From Prionace glauca (Eukaryota; Chordata; Chondrichthyes; Carcharhiniformes; Carcharhinidae), in the NCBI GenBank assembly GCA_037974335.1, contig CM075760.1, positions 60,022,515-60,086,514 on the forward strand: DNA of 64,000 nt. The letters run 5' to 3'. How positions within the stretch are numbered: position 1 is the first letter of the stretch; the number at the start of each line of letters is the position of its first letter. Position numbers and translations under genes: made by a program. The notes under the pieces are model-generated. The model saw nothing but the letters and a program-made list of their open reading frames with translations, was not told the DNA's origin and ran no database searches. This document shows positions 42,484-52,605 of this stretch, piece after piece.

Positions 42484-42921
42484 ATGTGTTCCCTGTGTGC
42501 TTTACTGATAATAATGGTCATGTTGCCCGGTGGGTCTGAGCTCAAATCCTCAGTGTGCGTTTTATGGGTTATTTTTATTCACAGATTTCTCACACATTCT
42601 ATATGTTGTTACAGGAACCAGTGGCCAAGATTCAGTTTCCCAGGAGCCGCCTGAATTAACGGTTCAGGAAGGACAGACGGTAATATTGAACTGCAGTTAC
42701 GAAGCAAAATATACAGACAATTATCTTTTCTGGTACATCCAATATCCCGGGGAAGCTCCGAGATATTTATTGAAGAAATATGGCACGAGTGGCGGAGAAA
42801 GGTCTCCAGATTTCCCTGACCGGTTTTCTGCTGATTTGGACAAAGTCAAGAAAACTGCTCCATTAAATATCACCGGGGTCCGTGTCTCTGACTCTGCCGT
42901 GTATCACTGTGTGCTGAGCCC
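42484..42921 (+). CDS. TCR V gene (TRAV-like), two exons
   Basis: Leader exon 42,484-42,529 (MCSLCALLIIMVMLPG), donor GTGGGT, intron 85 bp, acceptor GTTGTTACAG, V exon 42,615-42,921. V domain: QDSVSQEPPELTVQEGQTVI, LNCSYEA, LFWYIQYPGEAPRYLLKKYG, SDSAVYHCVLS. Cys, Trp and Cys are present; Tyr-His-Cys replaces Tyr-Tyr-Cys. Relative of the pseudogene at 31,003. Confidence 0.92.
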
Positions 42922-42960
42922 CACACTGTTACAGAGGCGCAGTCAGCCCGTACAAAAACC
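42922..42960 (+). other. RSS, 23-bp spacer
   Basis: Heptamer CACACTG (42,922-42,928), 23-bp spacer, nonamer ACAAAAACC (42,952-42,960). Confidence 0.95.
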
Positions 42961-43234
42961 AGCAAAGTCACTCTCACCTCCTCTCACTGAATCAGATCTG
43001 TGACCTGGATCATGAACTGTTAATATAACTAGAACATAATAAAAATACTAAATTGCCCGGATGCTTTATTTCTGCGATGCTGAATGTATCATTCTCTATA
43101 AAATCCGCCTTTATTGTAGTTTCCCGGATTCCGAGCAGCCCTTTAACTGGGAAATCTTGGTGAAACTATGGAGTATCTGCTGCAAACAAATAAATTCACT
43201 GGGAACACAGGGAGATCCCCTGGGGGCCGTTTCG

Positions 43235-43575
43235 CAGCGGAGCACGGTAGCAAAGTGGTTAGCACTGTTGCTTCACAGCTCCAGGGTCCTGGGTTTGATT
43301 CCCGGCTCGGGTCACTGCCTGTGTGGAGTTTGCACATTCTCCTCGTGTCTGCGTGGGTTTTCTCCGGGTTCTCCGGTTTCCTCCCACAGTCCAAAGATGT
43401 GCGGGTTAGGTTCATTGGCTATGCTAAAATTGCCCCTTAGTGTCCTGGGATGTGTAGGTTAGAGGGATTAGCAGGTAAATGTGTAGGGATATGGGGATAG
43501 GGTCTGGGTGGGATTGTGCTCGGTGCAGACTCGATGGGCCGAAGGGCCTGTTTCTGCACTGTAGGGTTCTATGAT
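43235..43575 (+). mobile_element. Full-length tRNA-headed V-SINE
   Basis: tRNA-like head with A box (TAGCAAAGTGGTTAGCACTG) and B box (GGGTTTGATTCCCGGC), V-SINE core (GGAGTTTGCACATTCTCCTC; TTTCCTCCCACAGTCCAAAG), and tail GATGGGCCGAAGGGCCTGTT to GGGTTCTATGATA. It replaces the 5' part of the V fragment that follows. Confidence 0.92.
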
Positions 43576-43652
43576 ACAACCCGCACCGTCCCGTTGACAG
43601 TGTCTAAAACAGAGCTGACAGACTCTGGGGTGTATTATTGCGCACTGAGACC
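43575..43652 (+). pseudogene. TCR V 3' fragment (copy of 37,372 V)
   Basis: Frame DTTRTVPLTVSKTELTDSGV, then YYCALR, as in the V gene at 37,372-37,678. The RSS is intact: CACAGAG (43,653-43,659), 23-bp spacer, ACAAAAACT (43,683-43,691). Everything before FR3 is gone, replaced by a SINE. In V-sense it is followed by segment A', as the parent is by A. Confidence 0.9.
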
Positions 43653-44141
43653 CACAGAGACACAGAGCTGGGCTGAACCTGTACAAAAACTGTTAGAGTC
43701 GCACTCAACATAACAGAACATTAGGCAAACATTGTGATCGGAATGAATCTGAAACGGAACCTGAAATCCTCGTAAATTCTCAAACTATTAATTACAATAA
43801 ATGGTTTATTACTAAAAATATATCACCAAAAAAAGCAACGTGGCAGTATAGGGAATAAATATGGGAGTATTTGTAGAATTTGATGACCCAAACTCTTTCG
43901 CCGTCACTGTAGAAAACAACCAGACAATTTGGGCTCAGCAAAACATTTCAGTTAGTAATACGGTAGGTGCCATGGACCAGGTACCATGCCCTGAGGTGGC
44001 GCTAGATAACCAGAGGTTCCCATTAGGTTGCTCCGTGATTATACCTGACAAAGTCGGGCAGTTGTTTCCATTTCCTCCGGCAGTAACTCCTGCAGGAAAC
44101 TCTCCTGTTTTTTCACTTGTCATTCGGCTTATTGGAAGAAT

Positions 44142-44220
44142 TTACAAGCAGAGCAGGCTCGAAGGGCCAGATGGCCTACTCCTGCTCCTATTTCTTATGT
44201 TCTTATGTTCTTATGTTCTA
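44142..44220 (+). mobile_element. CR1 3' tail
   Basis: CAGGCTCGAAGGGCCAGATG, GCCTACTCCTGCTCCTATTT, then TTCTTATGTTCTTATGTTCT: the extreme 3' end with the direct octamer repeats. Confidence 0.9.
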
Positions 44221-44394
44221 GATCACCAACCTGTGTGACCGGATAAGGAACACATCCTCTATATCCATGAAGTGGAGATGGATCCCAGAGTTTCTGGTCC
44301 AGAAGGCCTGTTTCTGTTCTACAGCTTCCGTAATTCACACATCGCCTCTTGCACTAAATGCGCTGTGGTTTATGGTGGTGTCTAGACGCGCAGA

Positions 44395-44695
44395 TTTTGA
44401 GGTAAAGTTTATTATTCACAAGTAAGGCTTACATTCACAATGCAATTAAGTTACTGTGAAAATTCCCTAGTCGCCACACCACGGCGCTTATTCGGGTACA
44501 CTGATGGAGAATTTAGCACGGCAAATACAGCTAACGTCCTTCGGACTGTGGGAAGAAACCGGAGCACACAGAGGAAACCCACGCAGATACTGGGAGGGCG
44601 TGCAAACTCCACACACGGACAGTGAACCAAGCCAGGAATCGAACCCGAGTCCCTGGCGCTGAGAGGTAACAGTGTTAACCACTGTGCCGTTTCCT
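44395..44695 (-). mobile_element. tRNA-headed V-SINE
   Basis: The minus strand has the tRNA-like head (GGTTAACACTGTTACCTCTC; GGGACTCGGGTTCGATTCC), the V-SINE core, and a tail reaching TTCACAGTAACTTAATTGCA. Inserted into segment A'. Confidence 0.85.
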
Positions 44696-44989
44696 GTAAC
44701 TCCAGCTGTCACCTGTGACAGGGGAAACTGACGGTTCTACAAGTTTTAGCGAAAGATGAGGTCTTGGGGCATCATCTGTGAAAGAACGACTTTCAATTTT
44801 ATGTTGCTGCATCGGATTGCGGGTCTTTATTGTTGCAGTTTATCACATGTTTAATTAATTTGATGTTATTACTACAACAGCTGCTGCCTTTGTCATTTTG
44901 ATTTTGCAACACTCTGCAATGCTGAGACTGGGGAGAGGAGTGAACAACAGGGAGCAGCATTGCAGCTTCTCTCCCCCCATTGAAACTGG

Positions 44990-45740
44990 GATTGTTGCTC
45001 CATCTGCTGCACCTCCCCACCACATCCACTGGGGGGCAGTCTGGACAATGGGCTGCAGGCAGACCTCACTGCGCCTGCGCCACAATCACACCCGCCGCCC
45101 GCGTTGCCAGGGGAGACGGCCAGCGGCCATGTTGCGTTGCCAGGGGAGACGGCCAGCCGCCATCTTGCGTTGCCAGGGGAGAAGTCCAGCCGCCATCTTG
45201 CGTTGCCAGGGGAGACGGCGTCCCGCGCGCTGCACTCTGGTTGAAATCCTCTCCCGCACATGCGCCCAGGGAGTTCCATTTTAATCTTTTAATATTTTGA
45301 ATCTTGATGATTATTATTCACATCCTCACCCGTCAGACTTTCGGTTCCTTCTCCATTCGGGAAAATCGTTTCTGTTTTTATTGCGTCTGTTTTTCAATCA
45401 CCCCCGCGCGGTGCGCTCTGGGAAAATACTATAGCACATGCGCGGTTCCGCCACCTGCCGCTTTATAAAAATATGTATTTTATTTAATTTTAATTCCGCT
45501 CCCGGCGGGATTTCCGGGTGGGAATTTCTCTCATTTTCTACATTTCTGAACCGTCGCTTTTTCCTCGACGGGGGGGGAGGGGCTGACAGTGACGTCACGG
45601 CAATATGGCAGCTGGCCCCGCCTCTCTTCAAGTCCCGGATGTTCCGCTAACGAGCAGCGGCTGGGCCGGTGTGGGCAAGAGGTGACACTGGGCGGAGCAG
45701 CGCCTGGGTGTATTACAGCGACCCCTGGTGACCAGGAATG
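44990..45740. promoter_or_regulatory. CpG-rich promoter with 33-bp array
   Basis: A GC-rich stretch. At 45,101-45,230 are four starts of an exact 33-bp period (45,101, 45,134, 45,167, 45,200), each with GCGTTGCCAGGGGAGA (RFX X-box-like), three followed by CGCCATCTTG or CGGCCATGTTG (YY1-like). Farther on: GCGCCTGCGC (NRF1-like, 45,071), TGACGTCA (perfect CRE, 45,590-45,597), CAATATGGC, and CCGGATGT (ETS-like, 45,636). No coding exon was recognised on either side within 2 kb. Confidence 0.75.
45101..45230 (+). repeat. 33-bp tandem repeat array
   Basis: About 3.5-4 units at exactly 33 bp, few differences. On the minus strand the array is open as an 11-residue repeat (SPGNARWRLAV type) inside a 128-residue frame; I consider this frame a by-product of the period rather than a gene. 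Confidence 0.9.
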
Positions 45741-46010
45741 GAAATAGCAGCAGGACAGTCTCCCCAAAGGCTTCCCCAGTTCAGCTGCTCAGAGATACTG
45801 GGAACCTCTTCAACTGGAAACTTCAGCTTCTCACATTCACCTCCTGTGTTCAGTCATTGTTTAATAGACAACCTCTGTAGTGAAATCAGAAACAACTTGG
45901 TCACATTAAAGGGGATGGGAATCTGAACCATTCTGCTCATAAAGCTCTGCTTGCCTTGGAATTTCAATTGAAATGTTCAAGATGAGAATTTATAGATGTA
46001 AGTCATGTTG
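45741..46010. other. No recognised feature
   Basis: Follows the CpG island; nothing recognised. Confidence 0.4.
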
Positions 46011-46480
46011 CATGTGGAACGCAAATGGATCCACTCTGTGCTACACATCTTTGCCATAAAATATATCCTATCCTGCGCTTCGCTCAGTGCGAGGGGTAAG
46101 GAGTGAGTGGTCAGGGAATGGATTGATCTCAACATCGAAAAATGATCAGGATCTCGCTGGTCTCAGTACTGAACATTGTTGGGATTAGGCACAATTCCCC
46201 CATGGAATGAGAGAGAATAAATTGGGCTCCGGTTGAAACGCCTCTGATACCAGTGAATAACTTTGGCAAGCACCACACTTCAAACAGACAGACCGAGAGC
46301 AGTTTCCAATACAGGAACTGAAGGCGAGGAACTGATCTCGTTAGAAAGAACAGAATAATAATTGGTGGAAGCTTTATTTAATCGCCACAACCACCTTCCC
46401 TTTCCAGCAGCTGAACTGTGAATATATTTTTGTTGTGCAGTGTGATTTCTTTCTGAGATTATTACAGGTATCGCAGGTAG
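46011..46480 (+). repeat. Orphan V-gene leader intron copy
   Basis: Close match (reverse complement) to about 37,780-38,215, the leader intron of the minus-strand V gene. It starts just past the leader donor (AAATGGATCCAC versus AAATGGATCCACT) and stops before the V exon. Shared landmarks include TCCTGCGCTTCGCTCAGTGC and AAGGCGAGGAACTGATCTCG. Neither leader nor V exon flanks it. Confidence 0.88.
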
Positions 46481-46782
46481 AAAAAAAAGTTCATTTTTAA
46501 ACATCTATTCTCAAGATACCAATCTTACCCCCACATAATCATCTATGTAATTTATATAAATGACGAAGAATGGGGGAACCGGCATAGGTTCTTGTGAAAC
46601 GCCATTGGACGCTGGCTTCCAACCCCAAAAGCAGCCTCCTGCTATCACCCTCTTTCTCCTATCACCCATGTTAGTTTCCCGGGCCCCATGAACGTGTCTT
46701 GTTTATACCATATATTCATTTGGGGTGATTGAATTGAAATGCCCTTCACCAAATTAATCATCTGCGTTGAGAAATTAAAGAA
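46481..46782. other. No recognised feature
   Basis: Nothing recognised except a fragment around 46,545-46,620 reminiscent of an old LINE (GAACCGGCATAGGTTCTTGT). Not supported enough to annotate. Confidence 0.4.
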
Positions 46783-46854
46783 AGGTTCTACGGAGATTTG
46801 AACTCGGATCGGTGGATTCAAAGTCTAGAGTGTTCACCATTACACCACAGAACC
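46783..46854 (-). tRNA. tRNA-Gln (TTG)-like
   Basis: GGTTCTGTGGTGTAATGG begins the minus-strand cloverleaf; the anticodon loop CTTTGAA gives TTG. The acceptor stem pairs fully. The anticodon stem has two mismatches (27-43 and 29-41) and the T stem one, so this may be a decaying copy. Confidence 0.75.
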
Positions 46855-47224
46855 GAACACACCACATAAACCTGCAAGTGATCATGCAATTCTTCTGCCA
46901 GTTTGAATCAGTCCCATTCCGTAATCGTGTCAATTACCCACAATAATTCATATTTAAGGTGTCTATGCTGGTTCCCCCATAATACTGAGTACATTACCTC
47001 CTACTGCATTAAGTTTCATTGTAGCTCATCACATTCAAAGAGAATTATTGGCATCCTCCTATATAAACCTTACTGTAGTAAAGCCGCGGAACAACACCAG
47101 CTTATCACAACTCTCAAGTACTATTAAACTTCATAACTGAATGCGAATCTTAAGCCCAAATCTGGAAATTATGTGTGTAAGTGGAAAAAGTAAAATCTAC
47201 TCCACTATTAGCAAGGTTTGCGTT

Positions 47225-47515
47225 GAGTTGAAAATGTCATGTTCAGATCGTCAAGAACACTAAAAGGACATTGATAGGTTGCAAAACTCTGACGATGGAG
47301 ATGATGATACGGGGTAAAATCTGGCTAATAATGGAGTAGATTTTATTTTTTCCACTCACGCAAATATTTCCCAATTTGGGTTCAAATCTGGTGCTAAATG
47401 ATTTTTAAAAAAACTGTCCACTGAATTAAGCACAAAACTGTCCGACTTCCAAAGGAGTGGAGGCACTTTTCATTCAGAAAATAGTGATTGAGATATTAAC
47501 AAAGCAAGACTGTGA
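47225..47515 (+). repeat. tRNA-block repeat, copy 2
   Basis: Resembles 26,700-26,968 (+) and 57,115-57,380 (-), and leads, in the same order as copy 1, to a tRNA-Lys. Confidence 0.6.
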
Positions 47516-47582
47516 ACGACTCATTTTAAGCGGTGACATTGCGGAGGAATGGAATTCTCCCAATAAAGTTTTAGAATAATGG

Positions 47583-47655
47583 CGCCCAACGTGGGGCTCG
47601 AACCCACGACCCTGAGATTAAGAGTCTCATGCTCTACCGACTGAGCTAGTCGGGC
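47583..47655 (-). tRNA. tRNA-Lys (CTT)
   Basis: A 73-nt cloverleaf: GCCCGACTAGCTCAGTCGG, anticodon loop with CTT between GAGA and TCTC, TGGGTTCGAGCCCCA in the T arm. All stems pair, apart from a G-T pair in the acceptor. A and B boxes are standard. Appears functional. It lies among TCR V segments in a block partly copied at 27.8 kb. Confidence 0.97.
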
Positions 47656-49019
47656 ACATTGCATCAACGCTACTTCAAATCCTAAAATAGGCAGACAGCA
47701 AATGTGCATTTCCAAATGGCATCTCGTTATTCTGATTTCAAAGTGTAAAATGTACTCGATCTACAAAATCGCCAAGGTTCCAATGCATACCTGTCAATCA
47801 TCATTAACATCATTCACATCTTCCGCTTCTTTGCCGCAGCTCCTTCCAAGCATAACAGACTCCTCTTACATCTTTCATCTTAATTATTTTTATCGGAAAC
47901 ATTTTGACATGACCTTCTGAACTAATGTGAATCAGGTTTGTGTTGGAAAAACCAGCTTATTCACATCAGTGAGCTGAGTCACTTTGGCAAACACAGAGAG
48001 TGGGAGAGGCCTCAGGAGAAACAAGCCCGCCTCAAAGAGCAAACCAGTTGGAAATTTGGCAGAGGCCGAATCACCACAGATACTAGAACCTGAAATTATA
48101 AGATCATCCAGCCAAACTGACTCATTCACATCACCATAACCATCGCCTTGACCGCACTGATTAGAATATGGGAAATAAGGTCATAAGTGGGCCAATTGGC
48201 TCCTCGAACATTCTCAGCTGCTCAATAAGAATATCCTCAACTTTTACACTATTCTGTTTACTTTTCTGTAGCATCTTAATCTGGTGAATATACAAATAAG
48301 GTGAATATCCCTGGAGGATGATGGTTTAAATCTGAAACGTTAACTATGTTTTTCTCCAGACTTGTTGAGTTGATCCAGCATTTCCTGTTTTTATTTCAGG
48401 TTTCCAATATCACACTGTTATTCTTTTATTATCTGATGAATAAATAACAACATTTGTTCATCTGGGACTATGGTGACTTTATTTGCCCTGATCTTATTAA
48501 ATGGTGGAGCAGGCTGAATGTGATTTATGACTTTGTCTTACTCCATTTATTCTGTTTCCAGGCAGCACCAGATATGACGCCAATTGCTTCCTCTGGCAGC
48601 GCTGATGACAAGTTTATGTCACTAAATTCAGCATGGCAAATAACTGTGGGAGAGTGTGTTCGAATCACACCTCTGCCAAATGTTAACTTGTTTTAAAGGT
48701 CATGGAATCCATTTCGTTGTTCAAATAAACAAAAGAAAAATGCAATTGAATGTATCATTGCTCATTTTAACAGGAAGAAGCAGCAGAGGCAATGTGGATA
48801 CAGATTGATGTGGACAAGAGACAGGTTTATGGAACTAGTTTAATTTCTCCTCCAGGAGGCCGAATTTGTTTCGAGTCGGGCTATCGCCGTGTATCCATAA
48901 TGCACTGATTATCATGCCCATCTCCAAACGCTTTGAATTTCTAAGCCATTCGGATTTCAGAATTTGCCACCAACATTAACTGACCTTTGGAGAATTTGCT
49001 GCATCATCTGATTCTAAAC
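47656..49019. other. No gene recognised
   Basis: About 48,325-48,420 is a short repeat (CTGAAACGTTAACTATGTTT; ATCCAGCATTTCCTGTTTTT). Around 47,795-47,850 there is weak resemblance to 59,320-59,370 beside the tRNA-Asn. Otherwise nothing recognised. Confidence 0.45.
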
Positions 49020-49272
49020 TTAGGAATCACTCGGCAAAAATTCTCGAGAAGGAAGAGCGACATCTAGTTTCTTCTTGAAAACACACAACGTTTTGGCCTC
49101 AACTACTTTCCTGTGGTAGTGAATTCCATGACTTCGCTACTCTCTGGGTGAAGAAATCTCTGCTCACCTCAGTCCCAAAAGGTTTAAACCTAACCTTCAA
49201 ACTGACATTCTTAGTTCTGGACTCCCCCATCATCGGGAAAATTCTTTCTGGATCTATTCTGTCTAATCCTCG
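49020..49272 (-). mobile_element. CR1 LINE fragment
   Basis: TAGTGAATTCCATGACTTCG, GTGAAGAAATCTCTGCTCAC and CTGGACTCCCCCATCATCGG are the reverse complement of a CR1 C-terminus. It abuts a plus-strand CR1. Confidence 0.8.
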
Positions 49273-50030
49273 AGAGGGAGCACAGCGAAGATTTAACAGG
49301 CTGATTTCTGGGATGATAGATTTGTCATATGAAGAGTGACTAAATCGGTTAGGATTTTATTCAACGGAGTTTCGAAGGCTGAGAGAGGATATGATAAAGT
49401 CTTTTAAAATCCTAACAGAGTTAAGCAGTGAAGATTCAGAAAGAATGTTCCGAGTGATGGAGGAGTCCAGAACTTGGCATGGTAGCAAAGTAGTTAGCAC
49501 TGTCTGTGTGGAGTTAGCACATTCTCCTCGTGTCTCCGGGTGCTCCGGTTTTCTCCCACAGTCCAAAGATGTGTGGGTTAGGTTGATTGGCCGTGCTAAA
49601 AAATTGCCCTTAGCGTCCTGAGATGCGTAGTTTGAGGGATTAGTGGGTAAATATTGGGGATATGGGGGTAGGGCCTGGGTGGGATTGTAGTCGGTGCAGA
49701 CTCGATGGGCCGAATGGCCTTTTTCTGAAGTGTAGGGTTTTTATGATTCTAACTCGGGGTCATAGTTTGAAGAAAGAGGGGTTAGCCTATTAGAACTGAA
49801 ATGGGAAGAAATTTCTTCAGCTGAAGGGTGGTGAACGTATAGAATTCACTACCACTATTTGAGACTAAAACGTTTTCCGATTTCAAGAAGAAAATAGATA
49901 TAGCTCTTGGGACTGAAGGGATCAAAGCATATGAGAGGAAAGAGGAATCAGGATATTAAATTTGATGATCAACCATGTTCAAATGAATGGCGGAGCAGGC
50001 TCTATGGGCTGAATGGCGTATTCCTTCTTC
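49273..50030 (+). mobile_element. CR1 LINE fragment with SINE insertion
   Basis: CGAAGATTTAACAGGCTGAT (RRFNRLISGMIDLSYEE) opens the fragment. A SINE occupies 49,485-49,752. The CR1 resumes with GGGGTCATAGTTTGAAGAAA and ends near CAGGCTCTATGGGCTGAATG. Confidence 0.82.
49485..49752 (+). mobile_element. V-SINE inserted in CR1
   Basis: Head TGGTAGCAAAGTAGTTAGCA, core GTGCTCCGGTTTTCTCCCAC, tail GATGGGCCGAATGGCCTTTT. Flanked by AACT on each side (target duplication within the CR1). The B-box part of the head is deleted. Confidence 0.85.
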
Positions 50031-50099
50031 TATGTGTCTATGTAATCCTCCTGGAATTTTATTAGTTTTTGTGAGATTTCGTCTCACTGTTTTGAACTA

Positions 50100-50405
50100 T
50101 TTAAATAGAATTCTAACTCATTCATTCTCTACTGAAATGACAAAACTAACATCCCAAGAAACAGCCTGGTAAACCTTCTCTGCAATCCCTCTGAAGCGAG
50201 GACATCCTTTCTCGGATGAGGACGTCAAAGCTACACAGAATACTCCAGGTATGGCCCCAACAATGCCCGATAGAATTGCAGCAAAACATCCGTATTCCTG
50301 TACTCAAACCCTCTTGTAATGAAGGTTAGCAAATCATTTTTCTTCTTTACTGTCTGCTGTAACTGCACATTTACTTTCAGCGACTCACGTACGAGGACAG
50401 CAGGT
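50100..50405 (-). mobile_element. CR1 LINE fragment
   Basis: The minus frame has KKNDLLTFITRGFEYRNTDV, LLQFYRALLGPYLEYSV, a CR1 RT thumb piece. Confidence 0.85.
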
Positions 50406-50446
50406 TCTGGCTGAGCATCCATCTCTCACATGCTCTGTCACTTGAA

Positions 50447-51715
50447 GAACATGAGAACATAAAAACATAAGAGATAGGAGCAGGAGTAGGCCATCTGGCC
50501 CTTCGAGCCTGCCCCACCATTCAATAAGATCATGGCTGATCTGTCGTGACTCAGCTCCACCTTCCTGCCCTCTCCCCATAACCCATAATCCCTTCTCTTA
50601 TCAAAAACCCATCAACCCGTTTCATAAAAATATTTAGCGAGGCAGCCTCCACAACTTCAACGGGCAGAGAATTCCAGAGATTCAACACCCTTTGAGTGAA
50701 GAAGTTCCTCCTCAACTCTGTTCTAAACCGCCCCCCCCTTTATCTTGAGGCTGTGCCCCCTAGTCCTACTGTCTTTTTTGAGCGGGAAGAGTCTCCACCT
50801 CTATCCTATCCATCCCATTCATCATCTTATACGTCTCAATGAGATCTCCCCTCATTCTTCGTAACTCTAACGAGTACAAGCCTAGTTTATTCAGCCTCTC
50901 CTCATAGCTCAATCCCCTCAACTCCGGTATCAGCCGAGTAAACCTCCTCTGCACTCCCTCCAGGGCCAAAATATCCTTGCGCAGGTGCGGCGCCCAAAAC
51001 TGCACACAGTACTCCAGCTGCGGCCTCACCAATGCCCTATACAGCCGTAGCAAGACCTCCCTACTTTTATATTCAATCCCCCTCGCTATGAAGGCCAGCA
51101 TCCCATTCGCCTTCCTGACCACCGGCTGCACCTGCAAACTGGGTTTTTGCGACTCATGCACAAGGACCCCGAGGTCCCTCTGCACCGTCGCCTGCTGCAG
51201 TTTTTCGCCCCGTAAGTAATAGTCCTTCCTACCATTCCTCCTACCAAAGTGGACCACCTCACACTTGCCAACATTAAATTCCATTTGCCATTTCCTGTCC
51301 CATTCGCCCAGCCTATCTAAATCCTTCTGCAGACTCTCCACACCCTCCGCACAATTTGCCTTTCCCCCAATCTTGGTGTCATCAGCAAATTTCGACACCC
51401 TGCACTCGGTTCCCTCCTCCAGATCATCTATATAAATGGTAAATAGCTGAGGCCCCAGCACCGACCCCTGGGGCACCCCACTAGTCACCAACCGCCAATC
51501 CGAATAGCATCCATTGACCCCCACTCTCTGCCTCCTATTTGACAACCAATCCTCTATCCACGCTAACACCCTACCCCCAACTCCATGTCCCCTGACCTTC
51601 TGCAATAACCTCTTGTGAGGTACCTTGTCAAACGCCTTCTGAAAATCCAGAAAGACCACATCCACCGGCTCTCCTCTATCCACTGCCCTAGACACATCCA
51701 CTTTGGGGGGATAAG
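50447..51715 (-). mobile_element. CR1 LINE 3' part with RT motifs
   Basis: Longest CR1 here. The minus frame has VVFLDFQKAFDKVPHKRLLQ (RT motif A), SGVPQGSVLGPQLFTIYIDD (motif B), SKFADDTKIGG (motif C, catalytic FADD), then RPQLEYCVQFWAPHLRKDIL and LEGVQRRFTRLIPELRGLSY. One frame break near the C-terminus. 3' end with ATAAAAACATAAGAGATAGG. 5'-truncated in the RT; no endonuclease. It removed the 5' part of the V fragment at 51,722. Confidence 0.95.
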
Positions 51716-51721
51716 AAACTT

Positions 51722-51832
51722 CAAGCCCAAATTTTGAAATCAAAGTTTAGTAAAACTACCAAGATCACTGAAGTGATGATTAATAAAGTCCTGATCTCCG
51801 ACACCGCTGTGTATTTCAGTGTCATGAGTCCC
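51722..51832 (+). pseudogene. TCR V 3' fragment
   Basis: The frame KFSKTTKITEVMINKVLISD, TAVYFSVMSP matches a V FR3 end with the Cys changed to Ser. Heptamer CACACTG at 51,833-51,839; the spacer region and nonamer (about CAAAATTCC) are degraded or displaced. The rest of the V was replaced by a CR1. Confidence 0.8.
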
Positions 51833-51869
51833 CACACTGCTGCAGAGATGTCGCGGGTCCCAGTCAAAA

Positions 51870-52374
51870 TTCCACAGCGACAACTCCAGAGACTAAGCAG
51901 CAGAGGGCGCTCTCACACCGGTGAAGAGCAGCAATAATTCACTGAGCGGTGCGAGAGCCAGAGGGATCTTTCTCAACCTGCAAATAATACAAAACACATC
52001 AATAGATTGTGAGGTTCACTCATAGAACTATATTACTTTATGATTTCAATTTGCAACATATTAAAAATAGACTCCACAAGTACATCTGTAGAACCTTAAT
52101 TGTTTACATGTTAATTGTCCTTGTTCCTTTCAATTTATTTTTCCATTCAGTTCCTTCCTGCCTCCAGTTTCCAGTTTTCACCTGTAATTGCTTTACCTTT
52201 TTTCCAATATTTCGTTCAACGATTCAGAACCTAATTTTCTGCTCGGCATCTTAAATAAGTCCGGCAAAATTCCACTGAGCCACAAAAGGAAACTCTCAGG
52301 CGAGGCCAATGAATAACAAAGATTCTCTCCCTTTCTGTCCGCTGCCATTGGAACATTTCTTCGAATAGGCACCA
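51870..52374. other. No recognised feature
   Basis: AT-rich, nothing recognised. Confidence 0.5.
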
Positions 52375-52605
52375 TTGGGTGGCACGTTGCCTCAAAGCGC
52401 CGGGGCCTCTGGTCACTGCCTATGTGGAGTTTGCACTTTTTCGTCTGGGTTCCCCTCACAGTCCAAAGTTAGGTTGATTGACCATATTAAATTGCCCTTT
52501 AGTGTTAGGGAAACTAGTAGGGACTACGGGGACTGGGCCTCGGTGTGATTGCGAAGGATGCAGACTTAATGGGCCCAAAAGCCTCCTTCTGCACTGTTTG
52601 CAATG
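52375..52605 (+). mobile_element. Old V-SINE copy
   Basis: GTGGCACGTTGCCTCAAAGC head, GTGGAGTTTGCACTTTTTCG core, tail TTAATGGGCCCAAAAGCCTC. Diverged. Confidence 0.75.

Larger units (their letters stand above)
43861..44780 (-). repeat. Duplicated segment A', with two insertions
   Basis: Inverted counterpart of 35,770-36,240. Split by a CR1 tail (44,142-44,220) and a minus-strand SINE (44,395-44,695); outside these it aligns as ACCATGCCCTGAGGTGGCGC, GTAATTCACACATCGC (reverse) and CTCCAGCTGTCACCTGTGAC. Confidence 0.8.

Noticed and set aside
43861-44238. 125-residue open frame as a gene
   Set aside because: It runs through duplicated non-coding segment A' into a CR1 tail; the other copy at 35.8-36.2 kb is not open in that frame.
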